Shown one piece after another: positions 54,248 through 58,072 of a stretch of 64,000 bases of DNA. A program made the translations under genes and the position numbers. Every line of letters starts with the position of its first letter. Within the stretch, counting starts at the first letter, position 1. The notes beneath the pieces were generated by a model. It saw nothing but the letters and a program-made list of their open reading frames with translations, did not search any database and was not told the origin of the DNA. This stretch comes from Aldrovandia affinis (Eukaryota > Chordata > Actinopteri > Notacanthiformes > Halosauridae). The stretch covers positions 434,001-498,000 of the forward strand of contig JAINUG010000197.1 of assembly GCA_029706075.1 (NCBI GenBank), written 5' to 3'.

Positions 54248-54773
54248 GAGAGAGAGTGAGTAAGTGACAGACAGTTGCAGAAAGCTAAAATGTAGCTTCT
54301 CTTCTGAAGAAGCGTCTCTTTAATATTGTATATAATAACATATTGAATGTTTCAAAGGGGTTTGGCAGGAGCTGTGAAACATGTGTAATTGACTGCGAGT
54401 CAATCTGACTGTCCCTGAATGTTCATCTGTTTAGTTTACACCAGTCTTATTTCATCCATGATTGTCTCTGTCCATTTAAAGTGATTAAATTGAAAAGACT
54501 GAAATATTCAAACAGGCAGCTGTTTCTAGATTTTTCCCCTTAAACGGGACATTTTGTGAGGGGCTCGCAGCTGTGTGAAATATATTTTTAAATGGGTTTT
54601 TATGTGGTGGGCTGGCAGCTCTGTGAAAGAAGTGTGTTTTTCCACAGGTCCCCTCTGTGTCTCTCCTGATGGAAGTCATGCGAGCCAAGCTGAGAGAGAA
54701 GAAGGTTCTGATCGAGGAGCTAGTGTCTCTCAGAACACATGCCGGCAACAGACCTGACCCCTCCCATCACTGA
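116..54773 (+). CDS. CNTLN: Centlein gene (CNTLN), 24 exons, 5' incomplete
   Basis: This gene encodes a centrosomal coiled-coil linker protein. In mammals centlein sits at the proximal end of centrioles and bridges C-Nap1 (CEP250) and Cep68 in centrosome cohesion (established knowledge). Twenty-four exons with GT-AG borders join without a frame break into 1186 residues and a TGA stop. Recognisable centlein stretches are [17 protein letters not shown] (exon 1), KRSRSLSP (exon 8), WNELAYFKR (exon 10), SKDGWEDIS (end of exon 13) and the [15 protein letters not shown] and FIESLKRRL blocks (exons 19-20). The protein is mostly heptad-like, Glu/Gln/Leu-rich coiled coil. The human protein is about 1400 residues, so about 150 N-terminal residues and the promoter lie before the window. 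Introns 4-11 and 13 are swollen by transposons. Some exon borders, notably the exon 9 start, have alternatives. Each exon is listed separately. Confidence 0.93.
385..655 (-). mobile_element. tRNA-derived SINE relic, family 'A' (my label)
   Basis: The copy begins with the tail motif (ctcccaatttggaat), contains the family block around gctctcctccaaagcatg, and ends near tggcgcggtcaag. It is diverged from the clearer copies at 6571 and 11905. Orientation is inferred from the A/B boxes of those copies. Confidence 0.55.
840..974 (+). CDS. CNTLN: CNTLN exon 2
   Basis: The exon is 135 bp, from tccttgcag| to CTCAAG|gtttgc, in phase 0 at both ends. It encodes 45 residues of coiled coil ending in [10 protein letters not shown], close to the mammalian KFKDKSQEIK. 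Confidence 0.92.
1409..1637 (+). mobile_element. tRNA-derived SINE with L2-type tail (V-SINE/HpaI-like)
   Basis: The tRNA-like head holds an A box around gtgtaatggtgaggg and a B box ggttcaattcccag. A central region (cccttaagcaaggtactt) follows, and then the 3' tail with the hairpin motif CTCTGGATAAGAG and gcgtctgctaaatgcc. This structure is typical of fish SINEs mobilised by an L2-clade LINE. It lies in intron 2. Confidence 0.85.
1740..1919 (+). CDS. CNTLN: CNTLN exon 3
   Basis: The exon is 180 bp, from gtcctgcag| to GCCCAG|gtaacg, phase 0 to 0. It encodes 60 residues of charged coiled coil (starts [10 protein letters not shown], then [14 protein letters not shown]) ending [10 protein letters not shown]. 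Confidence 0.92.
2703..3452. mobile_element. hAT-like MITE with long inverted ends
   Basis: Both ends carry imperfect inverted repeats, TAAGGGCAT then GTTTTTCACCAC at the left and the reverse complement at the right. They are flanked by a near-perfect 8-bp duplication, CTTATAGG at 2695 and TTTATAGG at 3453. The 750-bp interior has no transposase. The family assignment rests on the duplication length only. Confidence 0.6.
3728..3861 (+). CDS. CNTLN: CNTLN exon 4
   Basis: The exon is 134 bp, from tttgttgcag| to CTGAG|gtgagt, and ends with two bases of an Arg codon. It encodes [16 protein letters not shown] and [14 protein letters not shown], matching the mammalian TFEDNLIEARKEVE region. A 246-bp MITE starts only 19 bp past the donor. 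Confidence 0.93.
3881..4126. mobile_element. Short hAT MITE next to exon 4 donor
   Basis: This 246-bp element has inverted ends (TGGGGTTGTAATGGTACG, and ACTGTTACACCCCTA at the right) with internal cggttcggtac palindromic sequence. An 8-bp duplication flanks it (GTGAATGC and GTAAATGC). Ends of the CAGGGGTGTAACGGTA type are common in fish hAT MITEs. Confidence 0.75.
4255..4633. repeat. (TG)n microsatellite and TG-rich tract
   Basis: About 380 bp of TG/TGTA/TGCG repeats with periodic interruptions such as ctgcttgcgatgtgg. The tract runs directly into the CNTLN exon 5 acceptor. Open frames on both strands are low-complexity artefacts. Confidence 0.97.
4637..4799 (+). CDS. CNTLN: CNTLN exon 5, acceptor preceded by TG repeat
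   Basis: The exon is 163 bp. Its acceptor gcacag| is preceded by a long TG-rich simple repeat rather than a normal pyrimidine tract. It encodes [20 protein letters not shown] through SVDSVSYQR. The first base completes the exon 4 Arg codon, and the donor CGG|gtaact is in phase 0. It matches the mammalian QAELIQQLQVLNMDTQKVLR block. Confidence 0.92.
5232..5423 (+). CDS. CNTLN: CNTLN exon 6
   Basis: The exon is 192 bp, from tcctcacag| to CCGGAG|gtgagc, phase 0 to 0. It encodes [20 protein letters not shown] onwards, comparable to mammalian LYNELHICFETTKSNEAMLR, and ends in a Gln-rich segment. Confidence 0.92.
5557..5610. repeat. Inverted repeat / hairpin
   Basis: Arms around cagtctaggcctttgtata and tatataaaggcctagactg are separated by about ten bases. 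It could be a decayed MITE; no flanking duplication was identified. Confidence 0.6.
5838..5960 (-). mobile_element. SINE family 'A' tail fragment
   Basis: It starts with ctttctccacatttggaatg, the same tail motif as the copies at 6571 and 11905, and then diverges. Confidence 0.45.
6071..6520. repeat. 35-bp minisatellite
   Basis: About twelve tandem copies of a 35-bp unit containing acagggctctgtattccag and ccgtataacagcactg. Because 35 is not a multiple of three, three units make a 105-base period and all three antisense frames stay open with a 35-residue periodicity. It is not a gene. Confidence 0.95.
6571..6945 (-). mobile_element. tRNA-derived SINE, family 'A', fullest copy
   Basis: On the minus strand it starts with an A-box-like ggctcaatggtagtggc, then a B-box-like gggatttgagtctg, a body with a gctctcc-rich block, and the 3' tail ccaaattgcaagaaaat. 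Related copies are at 385, 5838, 11905 (split) and 59155. Confidence 0.7.
7866..9105 (+). mobile_element. Tc1-like transposon relic
   Basis: The left terminal repeat starts CAGTGGGTATAAAAATATTC after a TA. A matching inverted sequence (aagaaaataatgccaaaggg) lies at 9078. The interior carries broken Tc1 transposase on the + strand, with the catalytic region [18 protein letters not shown] readable near 8630-8690. Many stops and frameshifts are present. The outer right end is lost next to a SINE. Confidence 0.85.
9112..9262 (-). mobile_element. tRNA-derived SINE, family 'B' (short, L2-tailed)
   Basis: The reverse complement has a near-complete tRNA-like head (A box tagctcagatggtagagc, B box gggttcaatcccc) followed by a tail with the hairpin CGCTTT-GGATA-AAAGC. 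It is the sister of the copy at 49331. It sits at the right end of the Tc1 relic. Confidence 0.85.
9296..10809. mobile_element. piggyBac-like non-autonomous element, copy 1
   Basis: It is flanked by TTAA on both sides (9292-9295 and 10810-10813). The ends are CCCTCTGAGGTC and GACCTCAGGGGG, an inverted repeat beginning CCC as in piggyBac. The arms match the copy at 25176, but the core (about 9720-10180) differs. A 16-bp palindrome GGATCGGCGCCGATCC lies near the right end. No intact transposase is seen. Confidence 0.8.
11030..11235. repeat. Imperfect minisatellite before exon 7
   Basis: Degenerate repeats of the type gtgatgttcagtgaggctgt, with unit length varying from about 17 to 25 bp, run up to the exon 7 acceptor region. 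Confidence 0.75.
11250..11360 (+). CDS. CNTLN: CNTLN exon 7
   Basis: The exon is 111 bp, from ccacgcag| to AGACAG|gtacca. It encodes 37 poorly conserved residues rich in Pro and Ser, probably a linker between coiled coils. Its donor sequence is repeated several times in the intron that follows. It is assigned mainly by phase and order. Confidence 0.78.
11358..11515. repeat. Tandem repeat carrying copies of the exon 7 donor
   Basis: A unit of roughly 35-42 bp containing ttcaggtaccaaacactcac is repeated four to five times, starting at the exon 7 donor itself. The second copy (11394) keeps CAG|GTACCAAAC exactly; later copies read caagtacc, cagatacc and caggtact. Confidence 0.85.
11905..12117 (-). 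mobile_element. SINE family 'A', first half of split copy
   Basis: It has the tail motif ttttctccaaatttggaatg and a body similar to the copy at 6571. It is interrupted at 12118 by a 738-bp insertion and continues at 12870. Confidence 0.7.
12125..12862. mobile_element. DNA transposon (MITE) inserted inside a SINE
   Basis: This 738-bp insertion is flanked by a direct repeat CTAGGGT (12118-12124 and 12863-12869). Its short inverted ends are ATCCACCAGAA at the left and TTCTGGTGGAT at the right. The flanking SINE halves rejoin when it is removed. No transposase is seen; the superfamily is unknown (7- to 8-bp duplications fit hAT). Confidence 0.7.
12870..12997 (-). mobile_element. SINE family 'A', second half of split copy
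   Basis: It contains cagaccgtgggcacccaatt and gtgcgacgagacatgg, which match the interior of the copy at 6571 (cagactgtgggcatccgatt). Confidence 0.7.
13069..13215 (+). mobile_element. tRNA-derived SINE head, family 'C'-like
   Basis: A tRNA-like head with ctgggtggtgcaactggt (A box region) and gggtttgagcccc (B box) is followed by a G-rich segment (cccccaggggaaggg). It resembles the 57545 element in layout but is shorter and diverged. Confidence 0.65.
13937..14059 (+). CDS. CNTLN: CNTLN exon 8
   Basis: The exon is 123 bp, from tcctcag| to CTAAAG|gtgaaa, phase 0 to 0. It encodes [15 protein letters not shown], containing the conserved KRSRSLSP motif, then a coiled coil with [11 protein letters not shown], like mammalian IENLEKALQLK. 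Confidence 0.92.
14095..14330. repeat. 32-34-bp minisatellite in intron 8
   Basis: About seven units of the type ggtatttacaacatcatatc plus agaacccacaca. Most units contain caggt or aggtatt, again resembling a splice donor. Confidence 0.85.
14387..14508 (+). CDS. CNTLN: CNTLN exon 9
   Basis: The donor is GGCCT|gtaaga, after two bases of a codon. The start is ambiguous: tttgacag| at 14387 gives TEENAEL, and a second in-frame AG gives a start at 14393 (ENAEL). The encoded [17 protein letters not shown] and [10 protein letters not shown] match mammalian ELRDAHEKRKERLQ and YRAVKEQLKQ. Confidence 0.9.
15421..15537 (+). CDS. CNTLN: CNTLN exon 10
   Basis: The exon is 117 bp, from tttggcgcag| to GAGAA|gtaagt. 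It completes a Leu codon and encodes residues ending with [20 protein letters not shown], matching the mammalian [17 protein letters not shown] block. The 3' part of this exon with its donor is tandemly duplicated just downstream. Confidence 0.94.
15494..15635 (+). repeat. CNTLN: Tandem duplication of exon 10 3' end with its donor
   Basis: The segment at about 15494-15556 (ctggcctattttaaac to gagaagtaagtgtgttc) recurs at about 15575-15635 (ctggccaacttcaaat to gagaagtgagtgttc). The copy keeps the reading-frame pattern NKNLITEK-like and a consensus GT donor. Confidence 0.9.
15640..17112. other. Intron 10 sequence without a recognised gene
   Basis: Mostly unique sequence. Between 16020 and 16300 there are degenerate repeats around gcagtagctgcatgtgtaatg. 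From 16290 to 17060 the sequence is more complex and GC-richer, with no TE signature, and could include a conserved non-coding element. No exon is supported. Confidence 0.5.
17113..18225 (-). mobile_element. L2-clade LINE, 5'-truncated
   Basis: The minus-strand reverse transcriptase fragment contains YVDDTQL (usual motif YADD), [17 protein letters not shown] and [13 protein letters not shown]. The 3' UTR at 17113-17260 ends with the tail motif agcatttagcagatgctctt. Frameshifts are present. It is probably dead on arrival. Confidence 0.88.
18271..18371 (+). CDS. CNTLN: CNTLN exon 11
   Basis: The exon is 101 bp, from gttgttgcag| to CACCAAG|gtgaga. It encodes [20 protein letters not shown] and ends one base into a codon. 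It is comparable to mammalian NLEEELDELKVHISIDKAAI. Confidence 0.92.
18930..19058 (+). mobile_element. Right end of a lost Tc1-like element
   Basis: The sequence tttcaggttgtaaggcaaca followed by aaaggtgaaaattttga is a common Tc1 right terminal repeat in fish. Nothing of its body is present; it abuts the next Tc1. Confidence 0.5.
19060..21746 (-). mobile_element. Tc1-like relic split by an hAT insertion
   Basis: The left terminal repeat has attcacacccttgataaag. The right one has ctttatcaagggtgt at 20416, then resumes after the hAT as gtgtgaatcattttggaggg. The minus-strand transposase relic (around 19790-20047) has the Tc1 stretch [20 protein letters not shown]. The frame is broken in several places. 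Confidence 0.85.
20435..21717 (+). mobile_element. hAT element with BED finger and ZBED-like transposase relic
   Basis: Inverted ends are TTAGGGAGAGGCGGTATA-like and TATACCACCAACCCCTA. The 8-bp duplication is GTGTCAAT / GTGTGAAT. The interior reads, across frames, as a BED finger (FGFTKSD, then LKQNMY in place of a canonical HLKQNH-like end, 20800-20950). A hAT N-terminal transposase part follows ([19 protein letters not shown] and [14 protein letters not shown], 21260-21410). The C-terminal catalytic part is missing, so it is a deletion derivative. Confidence 0.82.
21750..22758. other. Intron 11 sequence, nothing recognised
   Basis: AT-rich sequence. No exon phase fits and no clear transposon ends were found. 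Confidence 0.5.
22759..23640 (-). mobile_element. Tc1-like relic truncated by an L2
   Basis: The left terminal repeat starts CAGTGCCCTCCAGAATTATT after a TA. The minus-strand transposase includes [20 protein letters not shown] and the region [20 protein letters not shown]. It runs to about 23640, where L2 sequence begins; the other terminal repeat is absent. Confidence 0.85.
23640..24750 (-). mobile_element. L2-clade LINE reverse transcriptase portion
   Basis: The minus strand reads as frameshifted reverse transcriptase. It includes [35 protein letters not shown] (catalytic YADD), [17 protein letters not shown] and [15 protein letters not shown]. It continues upstream on the minus strand at 26998 after two insertions. 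Confidence 0.9.
24752..25122 (-). mobile_element. tRNA-derived SINE, family 'C'
   Basis: The minus-strand head is cctcaggtggtctagtgg (A box) and cagggtttgattctacc (B box). The body includes gggcggcaactggctgtccg, and the tail is aaattgggagaaatgggac. It is a sister of the element at 57545. It is inserted in the L2. Confidence 0.85.
25176..26993. mobile_element. piggyBac-like element, copy 2, inserted in the L2
   Basis: TTAA flanks at 25172-25175 and 26994-26997, with the same CCCTCTGAGGTC / GACCTCAGGGGG ends and arms as the copy at 9296. The core (about 25620-26440) differs. It reads [17 protein letters not shown] and [10 protein letters not shown], which could be a decayed piggyBac C-terminal cysteine-rich domain (inference). 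The right-end palindrome is GGGAGCGGCGCCGCTCCC. Confidence 0.8.
26998..28160 (-). mobile_element. L2-clade LINE endonuclease portion and 5' region
   Basis: The minus strand encodes an APE-type endonuclease relic: [61 protein letters not shown], and [16 protein letters not shown]-like sequence near 27700. Sequence from 27860 to 28160 may be its 5' UTR. It is the upstream half of the element at 23640. Confidence 0.85.
28173..29370 (+). mobile_element. hAT non-autonomous element with BED finger fragment
   Basis: The ends TAGGGCTGACCCC and GGGGACAGCCCTA, with subterminal gtcgac-containing repeats, are flanked by a perfect 8-bp duplication AACAGATT (28165-28172 and 29371-29378). Near 28690-28770 a BED zinc-finger start reads [20 protein letters not shown] followed by CKRVFQG. 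The transposase core is missing. Confidence 0.9.
29379..30228. other. End of intron 11, no repeat recognised
   Basis: AT-rich unique sequence up to the exon 12 acceptor. No additional exon fits the phase. Confidence 0.5.
30229..30323 (+). CDS. CNTLN: CNTLN exon 12
   Basis: The exon is 95 bp, from ccctggcag| to CTACAG|gtagac. It encodes [16 protein letters not shown] and ends GVLENTALQ. The middle is low-complexity Ser/Thr. The phases fit both neighbours exactly. It follows an 11.9-kb intron packed with transposons. Confidence 0.82.
30393..30582 (+). mobile_element. V-SINE-like copy, 5'-truncated
   Basis: It starts at the B box (ggttcaattcccagg), has the central cttaacctgaattgcttcag, and ends with the tail hairpin CGCTCT-GGATA-AGAGCG. 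Same family as the copy at 1409. Confidence 0.85.
31108..31275 (+). repeat. CNTLN: Two tandem 84-bp coding units in exon 13
   Basis: Units 31108-31191 and 31192-31275 each encode 28 residues (four heptads), identical at 18 of 28 positions by eye. The insertion keeps heptad register. Confidence 0.9.
31108..31640 (+). CDS. CNTLN: CNTLN exon 13, largest, with internal 84-bp duplication
   Basis: At 533 bp this is the longest exon. The acceptor ctgagcag| (31107) has a weak pyrimidine tract. The donor ATAGACAG|gtaatc leaves two bases of a codon. Two tandem 28-residue coiled-coil units begin [13 protein letters not shown] (31108-31191) and [13 protein letters not shown] (31192-31275). A long Arg/Gln/Glu coiled coil follows, then a Ser/His-rich stretch ([10 protein letters not shown]) and the conserved SKDGWEDIS motif at the 3' end. 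Confidence 0.92.
31641..33139. other. Intron 13, first part, nothing recognised
   Basis: Unique sequence with no supported exon and no clear transposon ends. Short AT-rich stretches occur near 32640-32760. Confidence 0.45.
33140..33470. mobile_element. Widespread fish interspersed repeat (non-LTR type, family uncertain)
   Basis: The block tcagggtcactgggggctgg, the block tggacgggttgccaatccat and the block ggggagaacatgcaaactcc are familiar from very abundant vertebrate interspersed repeats. I recall them as part of LINE 3' ends or derived SINEs but cannot assign the family from sequence alone. Confidence 0.6.
33475..35329. other. Intron 13, middle part, nothing recognised
   Basis: No exon, transposase or terminal repeats could be supported. 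The 3' part (from about 35000) may belong to the LTR piece that follows. Confidence 0.4.
35330..35612 (+). mobile_element. Solo LTR fragment of the Gmr1-type element
   Basis: The 3' part (35500-35612) matches the end of the LTR at 61476-61932: atctggtccgtagaccgg, then ccactcctctgccag, then ggattgtcacgtggcatgtg. No primer site or gag follows, so it is a solo LTR or a fragment. The left limit is uncertain. Confidence 0.7.
35613..37126. other. Intron 13, nothing recognised
   Basis: Many agctagc-type short palindromes and AT-rich sequence. Nothing further is supported. Confidence 0.4.
37127..38311 (-). mobile_element. Tc1-like transposon with both terminal repeats
   Basis: Both ends are preserved: CACTATATGGCCAAAAGTCA at the left and the matching inverted sequence ending GGCCATATAGTG at the right, flanked by TA (37125-37126 and 38312-38313). 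It carries a broken transposase on the minus strand. The length (1185 bp) is slightly below a full Tc1. Confidence 0.95.
37476..38183 (-). pseudogene. Tc1 transposase, catalytically broken
   Basis: This 235-codon open frame from ATG has the paired helix-turn-helix DNA-binding region ([20 protein letters not shown], then [15 protein letters not shown]), a GRP-type linker ([14 protein letters not shown]) and the first catalytic Asp in LWSDESRF. The frame then shifts at a deletion. The C-terminal part with [20 protein letters not shown] is readable in another frame at about 37390-37460. The middle segment with the second Asp (HDN region) is missing. Full Tc1 transposases are about 340 residues. 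Confidence 0.93.
38760..40156 (-). pseudogene. Tc1 transposase, insertion and internal deletion
   Basis: The minus-strand N-terminus ([20 protein letters not shown], through [14 protein letters not shown]) is intact to 39846. The L2 insertion follows, and then [20 protein letters not shown] and the first catalytic Asp ([12 protein letters not shown]) at 39290-38900. After [11 protein letters not shown] the frame stops and the next readable part is [16 protein letters not shown], so the segment with the second Asp and the Glu has been deleted. Confidence 0.92.
39288..39840 (+). mobile_element. L2-clade LINE 3' end inserted in Tc1
   Basis: It is flanked by a 5-bp repeat TGTTA (39283-39287 and 39841-39845). 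It encodes the L2 C-terminal region ([14 protein letters not shown], then GGTTSRNW-like in another frame), then a 3' UTR ending gtaagtcgctctggataaga and an aaaatgtaaa repeat. Strongly 5'-truncated, as is usual for target-primed insertion. Confidence 0.9.
40535..41350. other. End of intron 13, nothing recognised
   Basis: Unique sequence up to the exon 14 acceptor. Confidence 0.45.
41351..41408 (+). CDS. CNTLN: CNTLN exon 14
   Basis: This is a 58-bp exon between ctctctccag| and ACACAG|gttagc. It completes a Ser codon and encodes [19 protein letters not shown]. It is assigned because both phases fit and it follows the WEDIS region, where mammals have a Ser-rich SSSDSEAQTSQT tract. Confidence 0.78.
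41409..42127. other. Intron 14, nothing recognised
   Basis: AT-rich unique sequence. Intron 15 (42234-42590), after it, is GT-rich (repeated gtgtgggtgtag-like words) but has no gene. Confidence 0.5.
42128..42233 (+). CDS. CNTLN: CNTLN exon 15
   Basis: The exon is 106 bp, from ctgctgtag| to CAGCAAG|gtattc, phase 0 to 1. It encodes [20 protein letters not shown] onwards, ending KRAQQ. It is low in conservation and probably a disordered linker; the call rests on phase and splice sites. Confidence 0.72.
42591..42814 (+). CDS. CNTLN: CNTLN exon 16
   Basis: The exon is 224 bp, from gctttctcag| to TCACAG|gtacca. It completes a Gly codon and encodes a coiled coil containing [20 protein letters not shown], matching mammalian LRERIISLQQQNSVLQNAKK. 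It ends in phase 0. Confidence 0.92.
42815..45461. other. Intron 16, mainly unique sequence
   Basis: A possible hAT MITE end (taggggtgcaacgcaccg) lies at 42943. The stretch 43480-44660 is complex, lacks repeats apart from a pyrimidine tract near 44445, and may contain conserved non-coding elements. A possible MITE end is at 44830-45000 (aaggcccttttccattgc). None is secure. Confidence 0.4.
45462..46740. mobile_element. hAT-like element, partial, containing a Tc1 MITE
   Basis: The left end (aaggctgcacaatatgggca followed by atctcatattgcaataatct) is the common hAT MITE motif of fish genomes. A right end is not clear. A small Tc1 derivative lies inside it. The extent is uncertain. Confidence 0.45.
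45828..46379 (-). mobile_element. Deleted Tc1-like element (552 bp)
   Basis: The ends CAGTACCAGTCAAAAGTTTG and the exact inverse are flanked by TA. The minus-strand remnant has [20 protein letters not shown], the region with the third catalytic residue (E), and the C-terminus. Everything upstream of that is deleted, making it non-autonomous. Confidence 0.93.
46847..46990 (+). CDS. CNTLN: CNTLN exon 17
   Basis: The exon is 144 bp, from tttaagcag| to CTGAAG|gtcaga, phase 0 to 0. It encodes [20 protein letters not shown] and ends [10 protein letters not shown], comparable to mammalian DLEMKQLQYKLK. Confidence 0.91.
47346..47428 (-). mobile_element. CR1-type LINE 3' fragment
   Basis: The short block catctaggctcgtcatgtcc and taatctaaagagtatct is shared with the larger fragment at 60966. 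It is the 3'-most part of the LINE on the minus strand. Confidence 0.65.
47431..48191. other. Intron 17, unique sequence
   Basis: No gene or mobile element seen. Confidence 0.5.
48192..48289 (+). CDS. CNTLN: CNTLN exon 18
   Basis: The exon is 98 bp, from atttctcag| to CATGAAAA|gtaagg. It encodes [20 protein letters not shown] and [12 protein letters not shown], matching mammalian NELTKQSSNVKTLK and AKEEHIKEMHEK. It ends two bases into a Lys codon. Confidence 0.94.
48306..48470. repeat. Minisatellite in intron 18
   Basis: Degenerate units of about 25-26 bp of the type gtgtaagtgctgttatctgt. Related words recur in intron 20 near 49240. Confidence 0.8.
48653..48779 (+). CDS. CNTLN: CNTLN exon 19
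   Basis: The exon is 127 bp, from ctcccaag| to GAAAAA|gtatgt. It encodes [18 protein letters not shown] followed by [20 protein letters not shown], matching mammalian ISRMERDITMKRHLIEDL. It ends in phase 0. Confidence 0.95.
48901..49038 (+). CDS. CNTLN: CNTLN exon 20
   Basis: The exon is 138 bp, from ttgttcag| to AAGAAG|gtaggc. It encodes [20 protein letters not shown] and [17 protein letters not shown], closely matching the mammalian SIDSLKQRLNVAVKEKSQYE block. Confidence 0.95.
49331..49485 (-). mobile_element. tRNA-derived SINE, family 'B'
   Basis: The reverse complement starts ctctgtgtggctcagttggt (A box), has gggttcaatcccc (B box) and ends with the L2-type tail containing CGCTTT-GGATA-AAAGCG and gtctgctaaatggc. 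Sister of the copy at 9112. Confidence 0.9.
49691..49876 (+). CDS. CNTLN: CNTLN exon 21
   Basis: The exon is 186 bp, from ggggcacag| to GTCCAG|gtatag, phase 0 to 0. It encodes [20 protein letters not shown] and [16 protein letters not shown], matching mammalian AMAEIETAASKQLQELALQS and LLLANEKVEEFTTFVK. The acceptor lacks a strong pyrimidine tract. Confidence 0.93.
49983..50470 (-). mobile_element. L2-clade LINE 3' end
   Basis: The tail aagcatttagcagacgctct at 50000 is followed by the L2 3' UTR (gatgtgcattaatacatggt, as in the element at 39288). Then comes the region encoding the end of ORF2 (tagtggagtctgaagaggtg). Its sequence decays near 50300-50470. Confidence 0.85.
50471..51155. other. 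Intron 21, no gene; short open frame at 50864-51058
   Basis: An open frame of 64 codons starts [12 protein letters not shown]. It has no splice-phase support and no family that I recognise; I do not call it a gene. The rest is unique sequence. Confidence 0.4.
51156..51341 (+). CDS. CNTLN: CNTLN exon 22
   Basis: The exon is 186 bp, from tgttttgcag| to GAGCAG|gttaga, phase 0 to 0. It encodes [20 protein letters not shown], a basic patch, then [20 protein letters not shown]. The latter matches the mammalian AQTLAASILNISRSDLEEIL block near the C-terminus. Confidence 0.95.
51492..51569 (+). CDS. CNTLN: CNTLN exon 23
   Basis: The exon is 78 bp, from cattttcag| to CAGCAG|gtattt. It encodes [20 protein letters not shown] and KLMQQQ, comparable to mammalian AENDKEWMLYIQKLLEGQ. 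Phase 0 to 0. Confidence 0.9.
51570..52297. other. Intron 23, first part, nothing recognised
   Basis: Unique AT-rich sequence before a Tc1 terminal repeat remnant. Confidence 0.45.
52298..53688 (+). mobile_element. Tc1-like relic, left end rearranged
   Basis: The + strand transposase relic starts [20 protein letters not shown] at about 52500. It continues in broken frames through [34 protein letters not shown]-like sequence (53030) and the region [10 protein letters not shown]-like (53200). The right terminal repeat ends ggtgaatactttctgaaggc actgta. The left side (52298-52448) instead reads as another right-type terminus (gggtctgagtacttttgcaa). Confidence 0.85.
53689..54647. other. Intron 23, last part
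   Basis: Unique sequence with a (GT)n microsatellite at 54209-54248 of about 20 units. No further exon is supported. Confidence 0.55.
54209..54248. repeat. (GT)n microsatellite
   Basis: An uninterrupted run of about twenty GT units, followed by gcgtgtgagagagagtgag. Confidence 0.97.
54648..54773 (+). CDS. CNTLN: CNTLN terminal exon 24 with stop
   Basis: The acceptor tttccacag| opens 41 codons and a TGA at 54771-54773. It encodes [20 protein letters not shown] then [11 protein letters not shown], the usual centlein C-terminal helix (mammalian KINEKKKLVEG is similar). The last residues (RPDPSHH) are not conserved. Confidence 0.9.
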   Translation, partial: VPSVSLLMEVMRAKLREKKVLIEELVSLRTHAGNRPDPSHH

Positions 54774-54990
54774 CATGCCAACCACACAGCATATGCACTA
54801 TCATAGTCTATGCAGATGTCATTTGATGTCAACATCAGCTGACACAATGCAACCGAGGTGTTTATAATAATTTAGAAAACACTTTATAATCATGCTAATT
54901 GTGTCTGCAGGTGCCTGTTATTGTCATTCAAGTAATATTGAATGTGTTTTGAATTTTTTTTTTTAAATAAAGCAATATGGTTTGCTTACA
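54774..54990 (+). promoter_or_regulatory. CNTLN: CNTLN 3' UTR with AATAAA at 54966-54971
   Basis: The canonical poly(A) signal lies 193 bp after the stop in AT-rich sequence, followed by TG-rich sequence suitable as a downstream element. The exact cleavage site is inferred. Confidence 0.7.
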
Positions 54991-56632
<1,642 letters not shown>

Positions 56633-57544
56633 TATATATATTATTATTTTTTTAAACTACACAAAGGAGGAGCCTGACCCAGCTTTATCGGCATACCCAT
56701 AACAGTCAGTTTTCAACATCCCACTGGTTTCACAAAAACATCATCCTATTTGATGAAAAATTTGATTTTGACCTTTAAAATACAATATATATGCCTTGGA
56801 TTACATAAAGATAGTGAATATGCTATTATCAAAGAGTCCTATGTCCTTGAGTGTCTTTAACTTTAGACTATACATCTAATTGTTTTATTTATTATTTATT
56901 TTTGTTTTATCTATTTTCTCCTTTTCTTATGTACAGCTAACAACCTTGTGTGAAATTATCCATTCAGGAATTAACAAGAATAATTCAACTTCTTTTCTGG
57001 TGAGACTTATGCTAATGAGGTGGTTTTCCTTTATCTTTTTCATAATAAAGGATTAACCCAGGACTGTGCCTCTGCATCTTGGGGACCAATTTATCTTGGA
57101 TTCAGGAGAAACAAGCCCTCATGTTTAATTATCATTAATTAACAGAGTTTGCATTTTTTCTTCTTTAAATACCCAGGGGCCAGCTATTGTCAATATTTGT
57201 CCCATATACATGTGAAGTAACTAGACACTGTCCTCAAGCATAATATTGCTAATGACAAACATTAATATGGCAATTCACAAAGGGGTGAGAAGGGGGAAAT
57301 GCCAGTATTTTTTCATGGATTTATGTATCTTTTGTGATGCAGACTGCACAGTGAATGTTTGCTTGGGTGAGGTCCGATGGACACATTTGCTCTCTATGCG
57401 ACATTGAAGTGTATCCATCCCTTAAGGGTTAATCAGGTTACAAGTCCATTGCTGTTCAGTGCAGATACTGCAGGAACTCTTCAGATCCATGTAGATAATA
57501 CATATAATTGAATCTGCTCTGTATGAATTGAAAGTGCCACTAAT
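56633..57544. other. Intergenic unique sequence, possible conserved element
   Basis: No repeat signature. Homeodomain-type words (taattatcattaattaac) cluster near 57125-57145. No open frame is convincing. Confidence 0.35.
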
Positions 57545-57905
57545 GGGCCTCCTGCGTGGTCCAGTGGTTACAACGTCTGATGCTGGCCACGGAGACCGGG
57601 GTTCAGTTCCCCGTCTCGCCAGAGTCGGCTCTGGCCGGGAGTGCCACCAGGGGCGGTGATTGGCTGTCCGCCCCAGGTAGGGGGAGAGAAGCCGACATTC
57701 GATGTTCGCTGTAGTACCTGGTTACGGTCGACGGCTTGGCGAGTGCCGTCTCGGAAGAGGCGTTACTTCACCTTCGTCACTACCGGTCACAGGACTGTGG
57801 CAGCAAACTCGCATTACTAGGGGGATTGACATAAAAATAGCGGGTCTAATTGGCTACCAAATTGGGAGAAAATGGGATTTAAAAAATCAGGGAAAAGAAA
57901 AGAAA
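57545..57905 (+). mobile_element. tRNA-derived SINE, family 'C', full-length
   Basis: The head gcgtggtccagtggttacaa (A box) and ggggttcagttcccc (B box) is followed by a GC-rich body (gggcggtgattggctgtccg). The tail is accaaattgggagaaaatgg and an A-rich end. It matches the reverse copy at 24752. Confidence 0.88.
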
Positions 57906-58072
57906 ATGCCACTAATGCATATTATTCCAGGTCTCATTAAAGAGGTTTCTTCAGGGACTGACTTTGATTCCCCCCTTTATAATGCATGATAAACACAGCA
58001 CCAGTTTCTTTTTTAATATTCCTATGTTTAATATTGCTTGTGTTATATATGTAATATATTTGTATATATACA

